64,000 nucleotides of DNA from Prauserella flavalba (GTDB taxonomy: Bacteria > Actinomycetota > Actinomycetes > Mycobacteriales > Pseudonocardiaceae): the NCBI RefSeq assembly GCF_003202235.1, contig NZ_MASU01000014.1, forward strand, positions 1 to 64,000, given 5' to 3'. Of the stretch, positions 25,513 to 35,150 are shown piece by piece; the stretch's first letter is position 1, and each line of letters opens with the position of its first letter. The notes beneath the pieces were generated by a model. The model made no database searches and had not been told where the DNA came from. It saw nothing but the letters and a program-made list of their open reading frames with translations. The position numbers were made by a program, and so were the translations under genes.

Positions 25513-26412
25513 TCAGAAGCCGAGGCGGCCCAGCTGTTTCGGGTCCCGCTGCCAGTCCTTGGCCACCTTGACGTGCAGGTCGAGGTACACCTTCGTGCCG
25601 AGCAGCGCCTCGATGTGCTTGCGCGCGTCCGCGCCGACCTGCTTGAGCCTGCTGCCGCGGTGGCCCAGCACGATGCCCTTCTGGCTCGGCCGCTCCACGA
25701 ACACGTGCGCGTAGACGTCGATGAGGTCGTCGCGGCCCTCGCGGGGCTGCATCTCCTCCACGACCACCGCGATCGAGTGCGGCAGCTCGTCGCGCACGCC
25801 CTCCAGCGCTGCCTCCCTGATCAGCTCGGCGACCAGGGTCTGCTCGGGCTCGTCGGTGAGGTCGCCGCCCGGGTAGAGCTGCGGCCCTTCCGGCAGCCGC
25901 CGCACGAGCACGTCGGCGAGCGTGCCGACCTGGTAACCGTCGACAGCGGACACGGGCACCAGGTCGGCGAACTCCATGACCTCCTGCAGCGCCACGAGCT
26001 GCTGCGCGACCTGGTCGGGCGTGGCGAGATCGGTCTTGGTGACGATGCCCACGACCGGGGTATGCCTGGCGATCTTGGCGAGCTCACTGGCGATGAACTT
26101 GTCGCCGGGGCCCACCTTCTCGTTGGCGGGCACGCAGAAGCCCACGACGTCCACTTCGGACCACGTCGAGCGCACGACGTCGTTGAGCCGCTGGCCGAGC
26201 AGCGTGCGCGGGCGGTGCAGGCCGGGGGTGTCGATGATGATCAGCTGCGCGTCGTCGCGGTGCACGATGCCGCGGATTGCGTGCCGCGTGGTCTGTGGCT
26301 TGCTCGACGTGATGGCGATCTTGGTGCCGACGAGGGCGTTGGTGAGCGTCGACTTCCCCGCGTTGGGGCGCCCGACGAAGCAGGCGAACCCGGACCGGTG
26401 CTCGTCGGTCAC
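25513..26412 (-). CDS. era: GTPase Era
   Basis: 299 residues. Ribosome-assembly GTPase that binds the 3' end of 16S rRNA. G1 GRPNAGKST, G2 with TTRHAI, G3 DTPG, G4 TKTD and a C-terminal KH domain with the GxxG-like turn HRGSRLKQVG. GTG 26412 overlaps the stop of the preceding gene by GTGA, linking it to the cytidine-deaminase-like gene and the CBS protein. Confidence 0.95.
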   Translation of the reverse strand: MTDEHRSGFACFVGRPNAGKSTLTNALVGTKIAITSSKPQTTRHAIRGIVHRDDAQLIIIDTPGLHRPRTLLGQRLNDVVRSTWSEVDVVGFCVPANEKVGPGDKFIASELAKIARHTPVVGIVTKTDLATPDQVAQQLVALQEVMEFADLVPVSAVDGYQVGTLADVLVRRLPEGPQLYPGGDLTDEPEQTLVAELIREAALEGVRDELPHSIAVVVEEMQPREGRDDLIDVYAHVFVERPSQKGIVLGHRGSRLKQVGADARKHIEALLGTKVYLDLHVKVAKDWQRDPKQLGRLGF

Positions 26413-26744
26413 CGAAGGATCTCCTGTACGGCGCCGGACGGGTCGGCCCGCAGGATCGGCGCGCTCGGGGTGAGGTCGTGCACGGCCTGCACGGACGCGC
26501 CCTTGATCATGACCTCGCTCGTGACCACGGCGGCGGCCTCGAGTCCCTCGGCTCCGCTGGACACGGCGGCGGCGACGGCGGCCTGCAACGCGGTCAGCTT
26601 GAACGAGGGCAGGTCGACCGTGGCGGCGGCGTAGGTGCGCCCGTCGGTGTCGCGCACGGCGGCCCCTTCCTCCGCCTGGATACGGGCTCGGGTGGAGCGC
26701 GCGAGGATGATGATCTTCTCGTCCTCCGGGTCAAGGTCAGGCAT
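26409..26744 (-). CDS. Cytidine-deaminase-fold protein without catalytic residues
   Basis: 111 residues. The order of secondary-structure elements and the segments GRTYAAATVDLPSF and TALQAAVAAAVSSGAEGLEAAAVV follow the cytidine deaminase fold. The zinc ligands and catalytic Glu (HAE/CAE and PCxxC) are missing: TALQAAV stands where T-x-C-A-E-R is expected. It is therefore unlikely to deaminate. The gene is a fixed neighbour of era in actinobacteria (as Rv2365c in M. tuberculosis), suggesting a retained structural or regulatory role. It overlaps the stop of the CBS gene by 8 bp. Confidence 0.75.
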   Translation of the reverse strand: MPDLDPEDEKIIILARSTRARIQAEEGAAVRDTDGRTYAAATVDLPSFKLTALQAAVAAAVSSGAEGLEAAAVVTSEVMIKGASVQAVHDLTPSAPILRADPSGAVQEILR

Positions 26745-28065
26745 GTTCGACGCTCCTATCGCGCTCGTCCGTTCCGTTCTGCCGGGGCGGCGCCCACTCC
26801 TCGTCGGTGGGGCGTACCACCACCGTCGTGATGCGCATCCTGCCGCGCCGGTCCTTGCCGCCCTCGGCCCGCAGCCGCAGGCCCTCGATCTCGGCCTCCG
26901 CGCCGGGCAGCGGGACGCGGCCGAGCCGCTGCGCGAGCAGCCCGCCGACGGTCTCCACGTCGTGGCCGGAGAGGTCGACGTGGAACAGCTCGCCGAGGTC
27001 GTCGATGCCGAGACGCGCCGACACGCGCACCACGCGCTCGCCGAGGTGCTCGACGGGCGGGCGCTCGCCGGTGTCGGACTCGTCGGTGATCTCGCCGACG
27101 ATCTCCTCCAGGATGTCCTCGATGGTGAGCAGGCCCGCCGTGCCGCCGTACTCGTCGACGGCGATCGCCATGTGGTGGCGCGACACCTGCATCTCCTTGA
27201 GCAGGCTGTCGAGCCGCTTGGAGTCGGGCACGAAGCTGGCAGGGTTCATCAGCTCGCCCACCTGACGCGCGCTGCCGCCGTCCGCCATCGACGCCCGCAC
27301 CAGGTCCTTGAGGTTCACCACGCCCACGATGTCGTCAACGGACTCGCCGATCACCGGCAGCCGCGTGAACCCGGTGCGCATCGACAGGGCGAGCGCCTGG
27401 CGCAAGGTCTTGCCCTGCTCGATCCAGACGATCTCCGTGCGCGGCACCATCACCTCGCGCGCGACGGTGTCCCCCAGTTCGAACACCGAGTGGATCATTT
27501 CGCGCTCGTCGGTGCCCACGACGCCGCGCTCGCCCGCGAGGTCGACCAGCTCGCGCAGCTCGGTCTCGGTGGTGAACGGGCCCTCGCGGAACCCCTTTCC
27601 TGGCGTGATCGCGTTGCCGAGCACGATGAGGAGCTTGCTGAGCGGGCCGAGGATGGTGCCGAGTACGCGCACGGGTCCGGCGACGAGCGTGCCGACGCGG
27701 TAGGGGTGCTGCCTGCCGATGGTGCGCGGGCCGACGCCGACGAGGACGTAGCTGACGAGCACCATGATCAGCCCGGCGGCGAGCACGGCGAGCGGGACCG
27801 GCTGGAACCACCGCACGCTGACGATGGTGACGAGCACGGTCGCGGTCAGCTCGCAGCCCATGCGCAGCAGCAACAGGAGGTTGATGTGCCTGCTGCGCTC
27901 GCCGATCACGGCGAGCAGCTGGCGGGCGCCGACGCGGCCGAGCCGGACGAGCCCCTCGACGCGGGCCTGCGAAACGGTGCTCACGGCGGCGTCGGCGGCG
28001 GCGAACACACCGCCGAGCAGCACCAGCAGCGTGGCGATGACCAGCAGTACGGCGGAGCTGGTCAC
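26737..28065 (-). CDS. HlyC/CorC-family membrane protein with DUF21 and CBS pair
   Basis: 442 residues. A DUF21 (CNNM) transmembrane domain with about four helices (residues 3-130) is followed by a tandem CBS pair ([20 protein letters not shown] ... [50 protein letters not shown]) and a CorC_HlyC C-terminal domain ([19 protein letters not shown]). Related proteins export or sense Mg2+/Co2+. The start GTG 28065 overlaps the ybeY stop (GTGA). Confidence 0.88.
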   Translation of the reverse strand: MTSSAVLLVIATLLVLLGGVFAAADAAVSTVSQARVEGLVRLGRVGARQLLAVIGERSRHINLLLLLRMGCELTATVLVTIVSVRWFQPVPLAVLAAGLIMVLVSYVLVGVGPRTIGRQHPYRVGTLVAGPVRVLGTILGPLSKLLIVLGNAITPGKGFREGPFTTETELRELVDLAGERGVVGTDEREMIHSVFELGDTVAREVMVPRTEIVWIEQGKTLRQALALSMRTGFTRLPVIGESVDDIVGVVNLKDLVRASMADGGSARQVGELMNPASFVPDSKRLDSLLKEMQVSRHHMAIAVDEYGGTAGLLTIEDILEEIVGEITDESDTGERPPVEHLGERVVRVSARLGIDDLGELFHVDLSGHDVETVGGLLAQRLGRVPLPGAEAEIEGLRLRAEGGKDRRGRMRITTVVVRPTDEEWAPPRQNGTDERDRSVEHA

Positions 28066-28613
28066 GGTGCCTCCGGGTCGTTCCCCCCGTCGAGCCCGGC
28101 CGCCCCGAGCAGACGGTCGTCGTTGCTGCGCTGGACGTCCTGCCGCTGCGCGGCGAGTGCCGCGGCGCGGAAGTCGGCCAGGATCCGCCGCTGCAGCGCG
28201 AACATCTCGCGCTCCTCGGCGGGCTCGGCGTGGTCGTAGCCGAGCAGGTGGAGCACGCCGTGGACGGTCAGCAGGTGCAGCTCCTCGATGAGCGAGTGCC
28301 CGGCCGTGCGCGCCTGGTCCCTGGCGAACGCGGGGCACAGCACGATGTCACCCAGCAGCGCGGGTGAGGCCTCGGGCGCGTCCGGCCGCCGGGTGGACTC
28401 CAGCTCGTCCATGGGGAACGCCATGACGTCGGTGGGGCCCGGCAGGTCCATCCAGCGCTCGTGGAGGTCCTCCATCACGTCGAGGGTCACCAGCAGCACG
28501 GACAGCTCCGCGAGCGGGCTGACCTCCATGCGGTCCAGCGCGAACCGGGCGGCCGAGACGATCGACGCCTCGTCGACCCCGACACCGGACTCGTTGGCGA
28601 TTTCGATGCTCAC
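28062..28613 (-). CDS. ybeY: Endoribonuclease YbeY (16S rRNA maturation)
   Basis: 183 residues. The zinc metallo-motif H-x3-H-x5-H is present as [11 protein letters not shown]. The preceding [10 protein letters not shown] and GDIVLCPAF are family signatures. It processes the 3' end of 16S rRNA and takes part in ribosome quality control. The C-terminal 35 residues are a low-complexity extension. Coupled to the CBS protein downstream; the phoH gene is 97 bp upstream, the usual order. Confidence 0.93.
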   Translation of the reverse strand: MSIEIANESGVGVDEASIVSAARFALDRMEVSPLAELSVLLVTLDVMEDLHERWMDLPGPTDVMAFPMDELESTRRPDAPEASPALLGDIVLCPAFARDQARTAGHSLIEELHLLTVHGVLHLLGYDHAEPAEEREMFALQRRILADFRAAALAAQRQDVQRSNDDRLLGAAGLDGGNDPEAP

Positions 28614-28710
28614 GGGTGTTTTCGCCTCCTTCGTCCCTCATCCGGCGAGAACGCCCGCGAGGCACGAACGCATTGTGTCCAATAGAGCGATTCCTCGCGC
28701 TCGTGATCGC

Positions 28711-29793
28711 TCATCGACCGCTGACGGCCCTTCCGTTGCCCGCGGTGGCGTCCTGGGTGGCCTGCCACTTCTCGTACGCGTCGACGATGTCGCCGACCAG
28801 CTTGTGCCGCACCACGTCCTGGCTGTTCAGCGTGGCGAAGTGCAGGTCTTCGACGCCCTCGAGGATGTCGCGCACGATCCGCAGTCCGCTGCGCTGCCCG
28901 CTCGGCAGGTCGACCTGGGTGACGTCACCCGTGACCACGACCTTCGAGCCGAAGCCGAGGCGGGTCAGGAACATCTTCATCTGCTCGGGCGTGGTGTTCT
29001 GCGCCTCGTCGAGGATGATGAACGCGTCGTTGAGCGTGCGGCCGCGCATGTAGGCCAGCGGCGCGATCTCGATCGTGCCCGCCTGCATCAGGCGCGGGAT
29101 CGAGTCGGGGTCGACCATGTCGTGCAGGGCGTCGTACAGCGGCCGCAGGTAGGGGTCGATCTTCTCGTAGAGCGTGCCGGGCAGGAAGCCGAGCCGCTCC
29201 CCGGCCTCGACGGCGGGCCTGGTGAGGATGATGCGGTTGACCTGCTTGGCCTGCAGTGCCTGCACCGCCTTCGCCATCGCGAGGTACGTCTTGCCGGTAC
29301 CGGCGGGGCCGATGCCGAACACGATCGTGTGCTTGTCGATGGCGTCGACGTAGCGCTTCTGGTTCAGCGTCTTGGGCCGGATCGTCCGTCCCCTGCGGGA
29401 CAGGATGTCCATGCTCAGCACGTCGGCCGGCGACTCCGAGGTGCCCGTGGAGAGCATCGTGACGGTGCGCCGCACGGTGTCGGGCCCGACCTGCTGGCCC
29501 CGGGTGGCGAGGGTGACGAGCTCGGCGAAGACGCGCTCGGCGAAGGCGACGTCGGACGGCGCACCGGTGAGGGTGACCTCGTTGCCCCTGACGTGCACGT
29601 CGGCGTCCAGGAGGTCTTCCGCGGCGCGGAGGTTCTCGTCACGAGAGCCGAGCAGAACGAGCGCGGCGGCGTCGGGGATCGGGAACTTCGACTGTGCCGA
29701 CTGACCCGCTGGTTGCGAGACGGCGTCTGCTGGTTGCTGCGGAACGGTTCCGGCCACGTGGCCTCTGGCCTGCTTTCTGCACGTACGTGCCAC
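28711..29793 (-). CDS. phoH: PhoH-family ATPase
   Basis: 360 residues. A variable 30-residue N-terminus, a KH-like domain ([31 protein letters not shown]), then the PhoH P-loop domain: Walker [29 protein letters not shown], Walker B-type [11 protein letters not shown]. Predicted RNA-associated ATPase, possibly a helicase partner of YbeY. The start is uncertain: GTG 29793 is the longest; no strong ribosome site is visible and starts near residue 14 are possible. Confidence 0.9.
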   Translation of the reverse strand: MARTCRKQARGHVAGTVPQQPADAVSQPAGQSAQSKFPIPDAAALVLLGSRDENLRAAEDLLDADVHVRGNEVTLTGAPSDVAFAERVFAELVTLATRGQQVGPDTVRRTVTMLSTGTSESPADVLSMDILSRRGRTIRPKTLNQKRYVDAIDKHTIVFGIGPAGTGKTYLAMAKAVQALQAKQVNRIILTRPAVEAGERLGFLPGTLYEKIDPYLRPLYDALHDMVDPDSIPRLMQAGTIEIAPLAYMRGRTLNDAFIILDEAQNTTPEQMKMFLTRLGFGSKVVVTGDVTQVDLPSGQRSGLRIVRDILEGVEDLHFATLNSQDVVRHKLVGDIVDAYEKWQATQDATAGNGRAVSGR

Positions 29794-29852
29794 TCGTCAT
29801 TGCTGCTTGCCCTGTCGATGTTAACGGCATCGACGCGTCCGGGGCGGCTAGA

Positions 29853-30221
29853 TTACCCGGCCTCACCCGAGTAACGCCCGAAGTGGCCGAGCTGTTCCCC
29901 TCCGAGCACGTGCGCGTGCACGTGGAACACCGTCTGACCTGCGTGGGCGTCGGTGTTGAAGACCACCCGGTAGCCGTTTTCGGTGAGCCCTTCCAGTTCG
30001 GCGACCTTGGCGGCGGTGCCGATGACGTCGGCGAGCAGCTGCGGGTCGGCGGCGGCGAGCTCGGCGACGTTGCGATACCGCTTCTTGGGCACCACGAGCA
30101 CGTGCGTGGTGGCCTGCGGCTGGATGTCGCGGAAGGCCAGCGTCGTCTCGGTCTCGTGCACGATGTCGGCGGGAATCTCCCGGGCGATGATCCGCTCGAA
30201 CAAGGTATCGGCATCACTCAT
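29853..30221 (-). CDS. HIT-family nucleotide-binding protein
   Basis: 122 residues from ATG 30221 (a TTG two codons earlier would add MA). The histidine triad H-x-H-x-H is at the end of VFNTDAHAGQTVFHVHAHVLGG. The N-terminal FERIIAREIPADIVHETETTLAF is typical of HINT/PKCI-like hydrolases, which cleave purine nucleoside phosphoramidates. A single gene between rsmE and phoH, as in related actinobacteria. Confidence 0.92.
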   Translation of the reverse strand: MSDADTLFERIIAREIPADIVHETETTLAFRDIQPQATTHVLVVPKKRYRNVAELAAADPQLLADVIGTAAKVAELEGLTENGYRVVFNTDAHAGQTVFHVHAHVLGGEQLGHFGRYSGEAG

Positions 30222-30602
30222 GGCCAAACCCTAACGGCAACGGCAACCAACAAGGGCAGACGCCAGAAACGGCAACCCCACAACCACATGCCGCGAGGCG
30301 GTTCGGGGGGCGTGGGGGGTGTCCCCCCAGAGAACACAGCGAAACCGCCGACAGGGAGCGGAGGGCCGAAGGCCCGGAGCGACTAAGAAGCCGCGGGGCG
30401 GTGAAGCCTGGGGGTCGCTCCACTCGCCACCGCGGCGCCGCCGGACCGAGGGGGGAGGTGTCCGGCGGGGTCGTCAGCACACGGCCATGCGTGTGTGTCC
30501 GATCGTTAACAACAGTAACGGTTGGTTGCCGAGGTACGCCAGGAAACGCCGGGAAAAGCGGCCGAATAGTCGTGTGGGCAGTACTGCCCGCGTCCGTTCG
30601 GG
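30222..30602. other. 381-bp intergenic region between rsmE and the HIT gene
   Basis: No gene seen. It contains a 6-bp GC hairpin (GGGGGG-TGT-CCCCCC, 30314-30328), which may end the hrcA-dnaJ-rsmE transcript. An AT-rich stretch around 30510-30535 (GATCGTTAACAACAGTAACG) is the least GC-rich spot of the area. The part near 30230 should hold the HIT-gene promoter. Confidence 0.5.
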
Positions 30603-31355
30603 CTACCGCCACCGCGCAGTCAGGGCACCGAGTGCACCGAGCGCGACCGCGCCTGCCGTGGAGGTGCGCAGCACGGTGGATCCGAGCCGTACTTCGACGG
30701 CACCGGCGGCGCGGAACGCCGCGAGCTCGTCGGCGGTGATGCCGCCCTCGGGTCCGACGACGAGGTACAGCTTTCCTTGCTGCGGAAGGGGTACCTCGGT
30801 GAGCGGGTGCTCTGCGCCGGATTCCAGCACGAGTGCACCGTCGGCGTCGGCGAGCAGCGCCGCGAGCTGCCGGGTGCTCACCGGCTCGCCGACGTCGGGC
30901 ACCCGGCCCCTGCGGGCCTGCTTGGCGGCCGCGCGGGCCGTGCCGCGCCAGCGGGCGAGCGCCTTGGCGCCGCGGGGACCGTCGTCCCAGCGCGCGATGC
31001 TGCGTGCCGCGCGCCAGGGCAGCACGGCGTCTGCCCCGGCCTCGGTGGCCAGCTCGACGGCCAGCTCGCCGCGGTCGCCCTTGGCCAGTGCCTGCACGAT
31101 CGTGACGTGCAGTGCGGGCTCGGGCTCGTCGCGCCTCGCCTCCACGGTGAGCTCCAGCCGGGCGTCCCTGCCCGGGTGCACGGCGTCCACCACGCAGTCG
31201 GCGACGCCGCCGTTGCCGTCGGACAGGGTCAGCCGCTCGCCGACGCGTGTGCGGCGGACGGTGACGGCGTGGCGGCCCTCCTCGCCGTCGAGGACGACGT
31301 GCCCGCCCGCCGGCAGCGTCTCGACCAGGAAGACCGGTGGGGTGGTCTCGGTCAC
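30603..31355 (-). CDS. rsmE: 16S rRNA (uracil-1498-N3)-methyltransferase
   Basis: 250 residues. An N-terminal PUA-like domain ([31 protein letters not shown]) is followed by a SPOUT methyltransferase with trefoil-knot motifs [16 protein letters not shown] and [21 protein letters not shown]. Methylates U1498 of 16S rRNA. GTG 31355 overlaps the dnaJ stop (GTGA), giving the hrcA-dnaJ-rsmE operon seen across actinobacteria. Confidence 0.94.
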   Translation of the reverse strand: MTETTPPVFLVETLPAGGHVVLDGEEGRHAVTVRRTRVGERLTLSDGNGGVADCVVDAVHPGRDARLELTVEARRDEPEPALHVTIVQALAKGDRGELAVELATEAGADAVLPWRAARSIARWDDGPRGAKALARWRGTARAAAKQARRGRVPDVGEPVSTRQLAALLADADGALVLESGAEHPLTEVPLPQQGKLYLVVGPEGGITADELAAFRAAGAVEVRLGSTVLRTSTAGAVALGALGALTARWR

Positions 31356-32512
31356 CGGCTCTTGGCGCGCAGCTTCGAGAACAGGCCGCCGTGCTTGGTG
31401 CCGTTGCCCGCGAGCATCGGCGCCTCCTCGCCCCGCAGCTGGGCCAGCTCACGCAGCAGGCCGGACTGCTCGTCGTCGAGCTTGGTCGGCACGACCACCT
31501 CAACGTGAACGTGCAGGTCACCCCTGCCGTCGACGCGGCCGGACGAACGCAGCCTCGGCATGCCCTTGCCGGTGAGCACGAGTTCGGTGTTCGGCTGTGT
31601 GCCCGGCTCGATGTCGATCTCCTGCTCGCCGTCGATCAGCGTCTCCAGCGGCACGACGGCGCCGAGCGCGGCGCTCGTCATCGGGATGCGCAGGTGGCAG
31701 TGCAGGTCGTTGCCCTGCCGGACGAACACGTCGTGCGGTTCCTCGTCGATCTCCACGTAGAGGTCGCCCGCCGGGCCGCCGCCCGCGCCGACCTCGCCCT
31801 GACCGGAGAGCCGGATGCGCATGCCGTCGCCGACGCCCGGCGGGATCTTGGCGGTGACGTTGCGGCGCGCGCGCACGCGGCCGTCGCCGCCGCACTGCTG
31901 GCAGGGGTCGGTGATGACCTCGCCGAAGCCGCGGCACACCGGGCAGGGGCGCGCGGTGACCACCTGGCCGAGGAACGAGCGCTGCACGGACTGGATCTCG
32001 CCCTGGCCGTTGCAGGTGTCACACGTGGTGACGGAGCCGCCCTCCGCGGTTCCGGCGCCGCGGCAGCGGTCGCACAGGATCGCGGTGTCGACGGCGATCT
32101 CCTTGTCGACGCCGGTGGCGCACTCCTCGAGCGACAGGCTCAGCCGGATCAGCGCGTCGGAGCCGGGCTGTACGCGGCTGCGCGGCCCACGGCCCCTGCC
32201 GCCGCCCGCGGCGGCGCCGAAGAAGGCGTCCATGATGTCGCCGAGCCCGCCAAAACCGGCGAACGGGTCAGCGCCACCGCCGCGGCCTGCCCCGTTGTCC
32301 ATCGGGTCCCCGCCGAGGTCGACGATCTTGCGCTTCTGCGGGTCGGAGAGGACCTCGTACGCGGTGGTGACCTCGCTGAACTTGTGCTGCGCGTCCTCGG
32401 ACGGGTTGACGTCGGGGTGCAGCTCGCGGGCGAGTTTGCGGTACGCGCGCTTGATCTCCTGGTCGCTCGCGTTCTTCGGCACGCCCAGAATGCCGTAGTA
32501 GTCCCTCGCCAC
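31352..32512 (-). CDS. dnaJ: Chaperone DnaJ (DnaJ2 type)
   Basis: 386 residues. A J domain with HPD ([16 protein letters not shown]), a Gly/Phe-rich linker ([17 protein letters not shown]), four CxxCxGxG zinc repeats ([32 protein letters not shown]) and a C-terminal substrate-binding domain. Co-chaperone of DnaK. GTG start with AGGAGGA about 11 bp upstream; 40 bp after the hrcA stop. Confidence 0.95.
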   Translation of the reverse strand: MARDYYGILGVPKNASDQEIKRAYRKLARELHPDVNPSEDAQHKFSEVTTAYEVLSDPQKRKIVDLGGDPMDNGAGRGGGADPFAGFGGLGDIMDAFFGAAAGGGRGRGPRSRVQPGSDALIRLSLSLEECATGVDKEIAVDTAILCDRCRGAGTAEGGSVTTCDTCNGQGEIQSVQRSFLGQVVTARPCPVCRGFGEVITDPCQQCGGDGRVRARRNVTAKIPPGVGDGMRIRLSGQGEVGAGGGPAGDLYVEIDEEPHDVFVRQGNDLHCHLRIPMTSAALGAVVPLETLIDGEQEIDIEPGTQPNTELVLTGKGMPRLRSSGRVDGRGDLHVHVEVVVPTKLDDEQSGLLRELAQLRGEEAPMLAGNGTKHGGLFSKLRAKSR

Positions 32513-32552
32513 CGTCTTGACGTCCTCCTAGTAACGAACCACAACGGTCCGG

Positions 32553-33578
32553 CTACTTGCCGGACAGGATCTGGCCCACGTAGTTGGCCACCGCGCGTAC
32601 CGCGGCGATCGTGCCCGGGTAGTCCATCCTGGTCGGACCGACCACACCCATGCCCCCCAGCAGCAGCTGGTCGGAGCCGTACCCGATCGACACGATCGAG
32701 GTGCTCCGCATCTGCTCGTCCTCATTCTCCTCACCGATACTCACGGTGATGGCACCGGGGTTGCGGGCGGCGGCGAGCAGTTTGAGCACCACCACCTGTT
32801 CCTCCAGCGCCTCCAGTACCTGCCGCAGTGAGCCGGGGAAGTCGGCGACGTTGCGCGTGAGGTTGGCCGTGCCGCCGAGGACCAGCCGTTCCTCGGGATG
32901 CTCGACCAGTGACTCGACCAGCACCGTGCACACCCGCGTCATCACGTCCCGCAGCTCGCTCGGGCTCGATTCGGGCAGTTCGGAGACCTTCGCGGCGGCC
33001 TCGGCGAGCCTGTGCCCCGCGAGCGTGCCGTTGAGGACGTCACGTAGCCGCGCCACGGCGTCGTCGGTGACGACGTCGCCGAGGTCGACGGTGCGCTGGT
33101 CGACCCGGCCCGTGTCGGTGATCAGCACGAGCATGAGGCGGGCGGGCGTCAGCGGGACGACCTCGACGTGGCGCACCGTCGAGTTGGTCAGCGTCGGGTA
33201 CTGGATGACGGCGACCTGGCGAGTGAGCTGCGCGAGCAGCCGTACCGAGCGGCGCAGGACGTCGTCGAGGTCGATCGCGCCCTCCAGGAACTGCCTGATC
33301 GCCCTTCGTTCGGCTGGCGACAGCGGCTTGATCTCGGAGAGGCGGTCGACGAACAGCCGGTAGCCCTTGTCCGTGGGGATACGGCCGGCGCTGGTGTGGG
33401 GCTGCGTGATGTAGCCGTCCTCCTCCAGCGCAGCCATGTCGTTGCGGACAGTGGCGCTCGACACACCGAGGTTGTGGCGATCGACCAGTGCCTTGGAGCC
33501 GACGGGCTCCTGGTTCGACACGTAGTCGGCCACGATGGCGCGCAGGACCTCGAAACGCCGCTCGTCAGCGCTGGCCAC
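32553..33578 (-). CDS. hrcA: Heat-inducible transcription repressor HrcA
   Basis: 341 residues. A winged-helix N-terminus ([73 protein letters not shown], shown here by its parts [13 protein letters not shown] and [13 protein letters not shown]) and a GAF-like domain ending [20 protein letters not shown]. Represses chaperone genes through CIRCE operators. I find no CIRCE element (TTAGCACTC-N9-GAGTGCTAA) in the 58-bp gap upstream, so autoregulation is not evident. GTG start after GGAGGTGCC. Confidence 0.94.
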   Translation of the reverse strand: MASADERRFEVLRAIVADYVSNQEPVGSKALVDRHNLGVSSATVRNDMAALEEDGYITQPHTSAGRIPTDKGYRLFVDRLSEIKPLSPAERRAIRQFLEGAIDLDDVLRRSVRLLAQLTRQVAVIQYPTLTNSTVRHVEVVPLTPARLMLVLITDTGRVDQRTVDLGDVVTDDAVARLRDVLNGTLAGHRLAEAAAKVSELPESSPSELRDVMTRVCTVLVESLVEHPEERLVLGGTANLTRNVADFPGSLRQVLEALEEQVVVLKLLAAARNPGAITVSIGEENEDEQMRSTSIVSIGYGSDQLLLGGMGVVGPTRMDYPGTIAAVRAVANYVGQILSGK

Positions 33579-33636
33579 GGCACCTCCTCTCGTCGCCTGT
33601 TGACAACGAGTTTACGGTGCCCGAACGCCTCCTCGC

Positions 33637-35133
33637 CTAGACGTTGCGCGGGAAGCCCAGGTTGACGCCGCCGTGGGACGGGTCGAGCCAGCGCGAGGTG
33701 ACGACCTTGGTGCGGGTGAAGAAGTGGAAACCCTCCGGCCCGTATGCGTGGCTGTCGCCGAACAGGGAGTTCTTCCAGCCGCCGAACGAGTAGTAGGCCA
33801 CGGGCACCGGGATCGGCACGTTCACGCCGACCATGCCCACCTCGACCTCGTTCTGGTACCGCCGCGACGCGCCGCCGTCGTTGGTGAAGATCGCGGTGCC
33901 GTTGCCGTAGGGGTTGGCGTTGACCAGCTCCAGCGCGGCGTCGTAGCTGTGGGCGCGGGCGACGCACAGCACGGGCCCGAAGATCTCGTCGGTGTAGATG
34001 GACATGCCGGGCTCGACGTGGTCGAACAGCGTGGGGCCGAGCCAAAAGCCGCCCTCGCCGCCGTCGACGCCGGTGTCCCTGCCGTCCACCACGAGCCGCG
34101 CCCCGGCCTCGACACCCGCGTCGAGATAGGACGCCACGCGCTCGCGGTGGGCCGCCGTCACCAGCGGTCCCATCTCGGAGTCGGGATCGCGGCCGTCGCC
34201 GACCCGCAGCTTGGCCATGCGCTCGGTGATCTTGCTCACCAGCTCGTCGCCGACGGGGTCCACGGCCACGATGACCGACACGGCCATGCACCGCTCCCCC
34301 GCCGAGCCGAACCCGGCCGACACCGCGGCGTCGGCGGCGAGGTCGAGGTCGGCGTCGGGCAGCACGACCATGTGGTTCTTCGCGCCGCCGAGCGCCTGCA
34401 CGCGCTTGCCGGCCGCGGTCCCGGTCTCGTAGACGTAGCGCGCGATCGGCGTGGAGCCGACGAACGAGATCGCCTTCACCACCGGATGCGTCAGCAGCCC
34501 GTCGACGGCCACCTTGTCGCCGTGCAGCACGTTCAGCACGCCGCTGGGCAGCCCGGCCTCGGCGAACAGCTCCGCGATGAAGTTGGCGGCCGAAGGGTCC
34601 TTCTCGCTCGGCTTGAGCACCACGGTGTTGCCGCATGCGATGGCGTTCGGCACGAACCACAGCGGCACCATCGCCGGGAAGTTGAACGGCGAGATCACGC
34701 CGACGACACCGAGCGGCTGGGCCAGCGAGTACACGTCGACCCCGCGCGACGCGTTCTCGCTGTACCCGCCCTTGAGCAGCTGCGGCGCGCCGCACGCGTA
34801 CTCGACGTTCTCGATCGCCCGCTGCACCTCGCCCGCGGCGTCGGAGAGCACCTTGCCGTGCTCGCTCGTCACGATCGCGGCGAGCTCGTCCTTGCGCGCG
34901 ACGAGCAGCTCGCGGAACGTGAACATGATCTTCGTGCGCGCGGCGAGCGAGGTGTCGCGCCAGCCGGGGAACGCCGCGGCCGCGGCGTCCACCGCCTCGG
35001 CGATCTGCCCGTCACCGGCGAAGTCCACCAGTGCGCGGACTTCGCCGGTGGCGGGATCGAACACCTCCCCGGTCCGTTCGGCGACCCCAGCCCAGTTCTT
35101 GCCGTCGATCCAGTGACTGATCCGGTTCGTCAC
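33637..35133 (-). CDS. mmsA: CoA-acylating (methyl)malonate-semialdehyde dehydrogenase
   Basis: 498 residues. Aldehyde dehydrogenase fold with the MmsA pattern: GVVGVISPFNFPAMVPLWFVPNAIACGNTVVLKPSEKDPS (in parts), FVGSTPIARYVYETG, catalytic Cys in GERCMAVS, and TNDGGASRRYQNEVEVGMVGVN. Converts malonate or methylmalonate semialdehyde to acetyl- or propionyl-CoA. It lies 17 bp downstream of a class III aminotransferase that can make malonate semialdehyde from beta-alanine, so its likely job here is the last step of pyrimidine / beta-alanine breakdown; valine or myo-inositol catabolism are alternatives. Confidence 0.9.
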   Translation of the reverse strand: MTNRISHWIDGKNWAGVAERTGEVFDPATGEVRALVDFAGDGQIAEAVDAAAAAFPGWRDTSLAARTKIMFTFRELLVARKDELAAIVTSEHGKVLSDAAGEVQRAIENVEYACGAPQLLKGGYSENASRGVDVYSLAQPLGVVGVISPFNFPAMVPLWFVPNAIACGNTVVLKPSEKDPSAANFIAELFAEAGLPSGVLNVLHGDKVAVDGLLTHPVVKAISFVGSTPIARYVYETGTAAGKRVQALGGAKNHMVVLPDADLDLAADAAVSAGFGSAGERCMAVSVIVAVDPVGDELVSKITERMAKLRVGDGRDPDSEMGPLVTAAHRERVASYLDAGVEAGARLVVDGRDTGVDGGEGGFWLGPTLFDHVEPGMSIYTDEIFGPVLCVARAHSYDAALELVNANPYGNGTAIFTNDGGASRRYQNEVEVGMVGVNVPIPVPVAYYSFGGWKNSLFGDSHAYGPEGFHFFTRTKVVTSRWLDPSHGGVNLGFPRNV

Positions 35134-35150
35134 GCGAGCGTTCTCCTTCG

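Noticed and set aside
33579-33636. CIRCE operator before hrcA
   Set aside because: No TTAGCACTC-N9-GAGTGCTAA or close variant in the gap.
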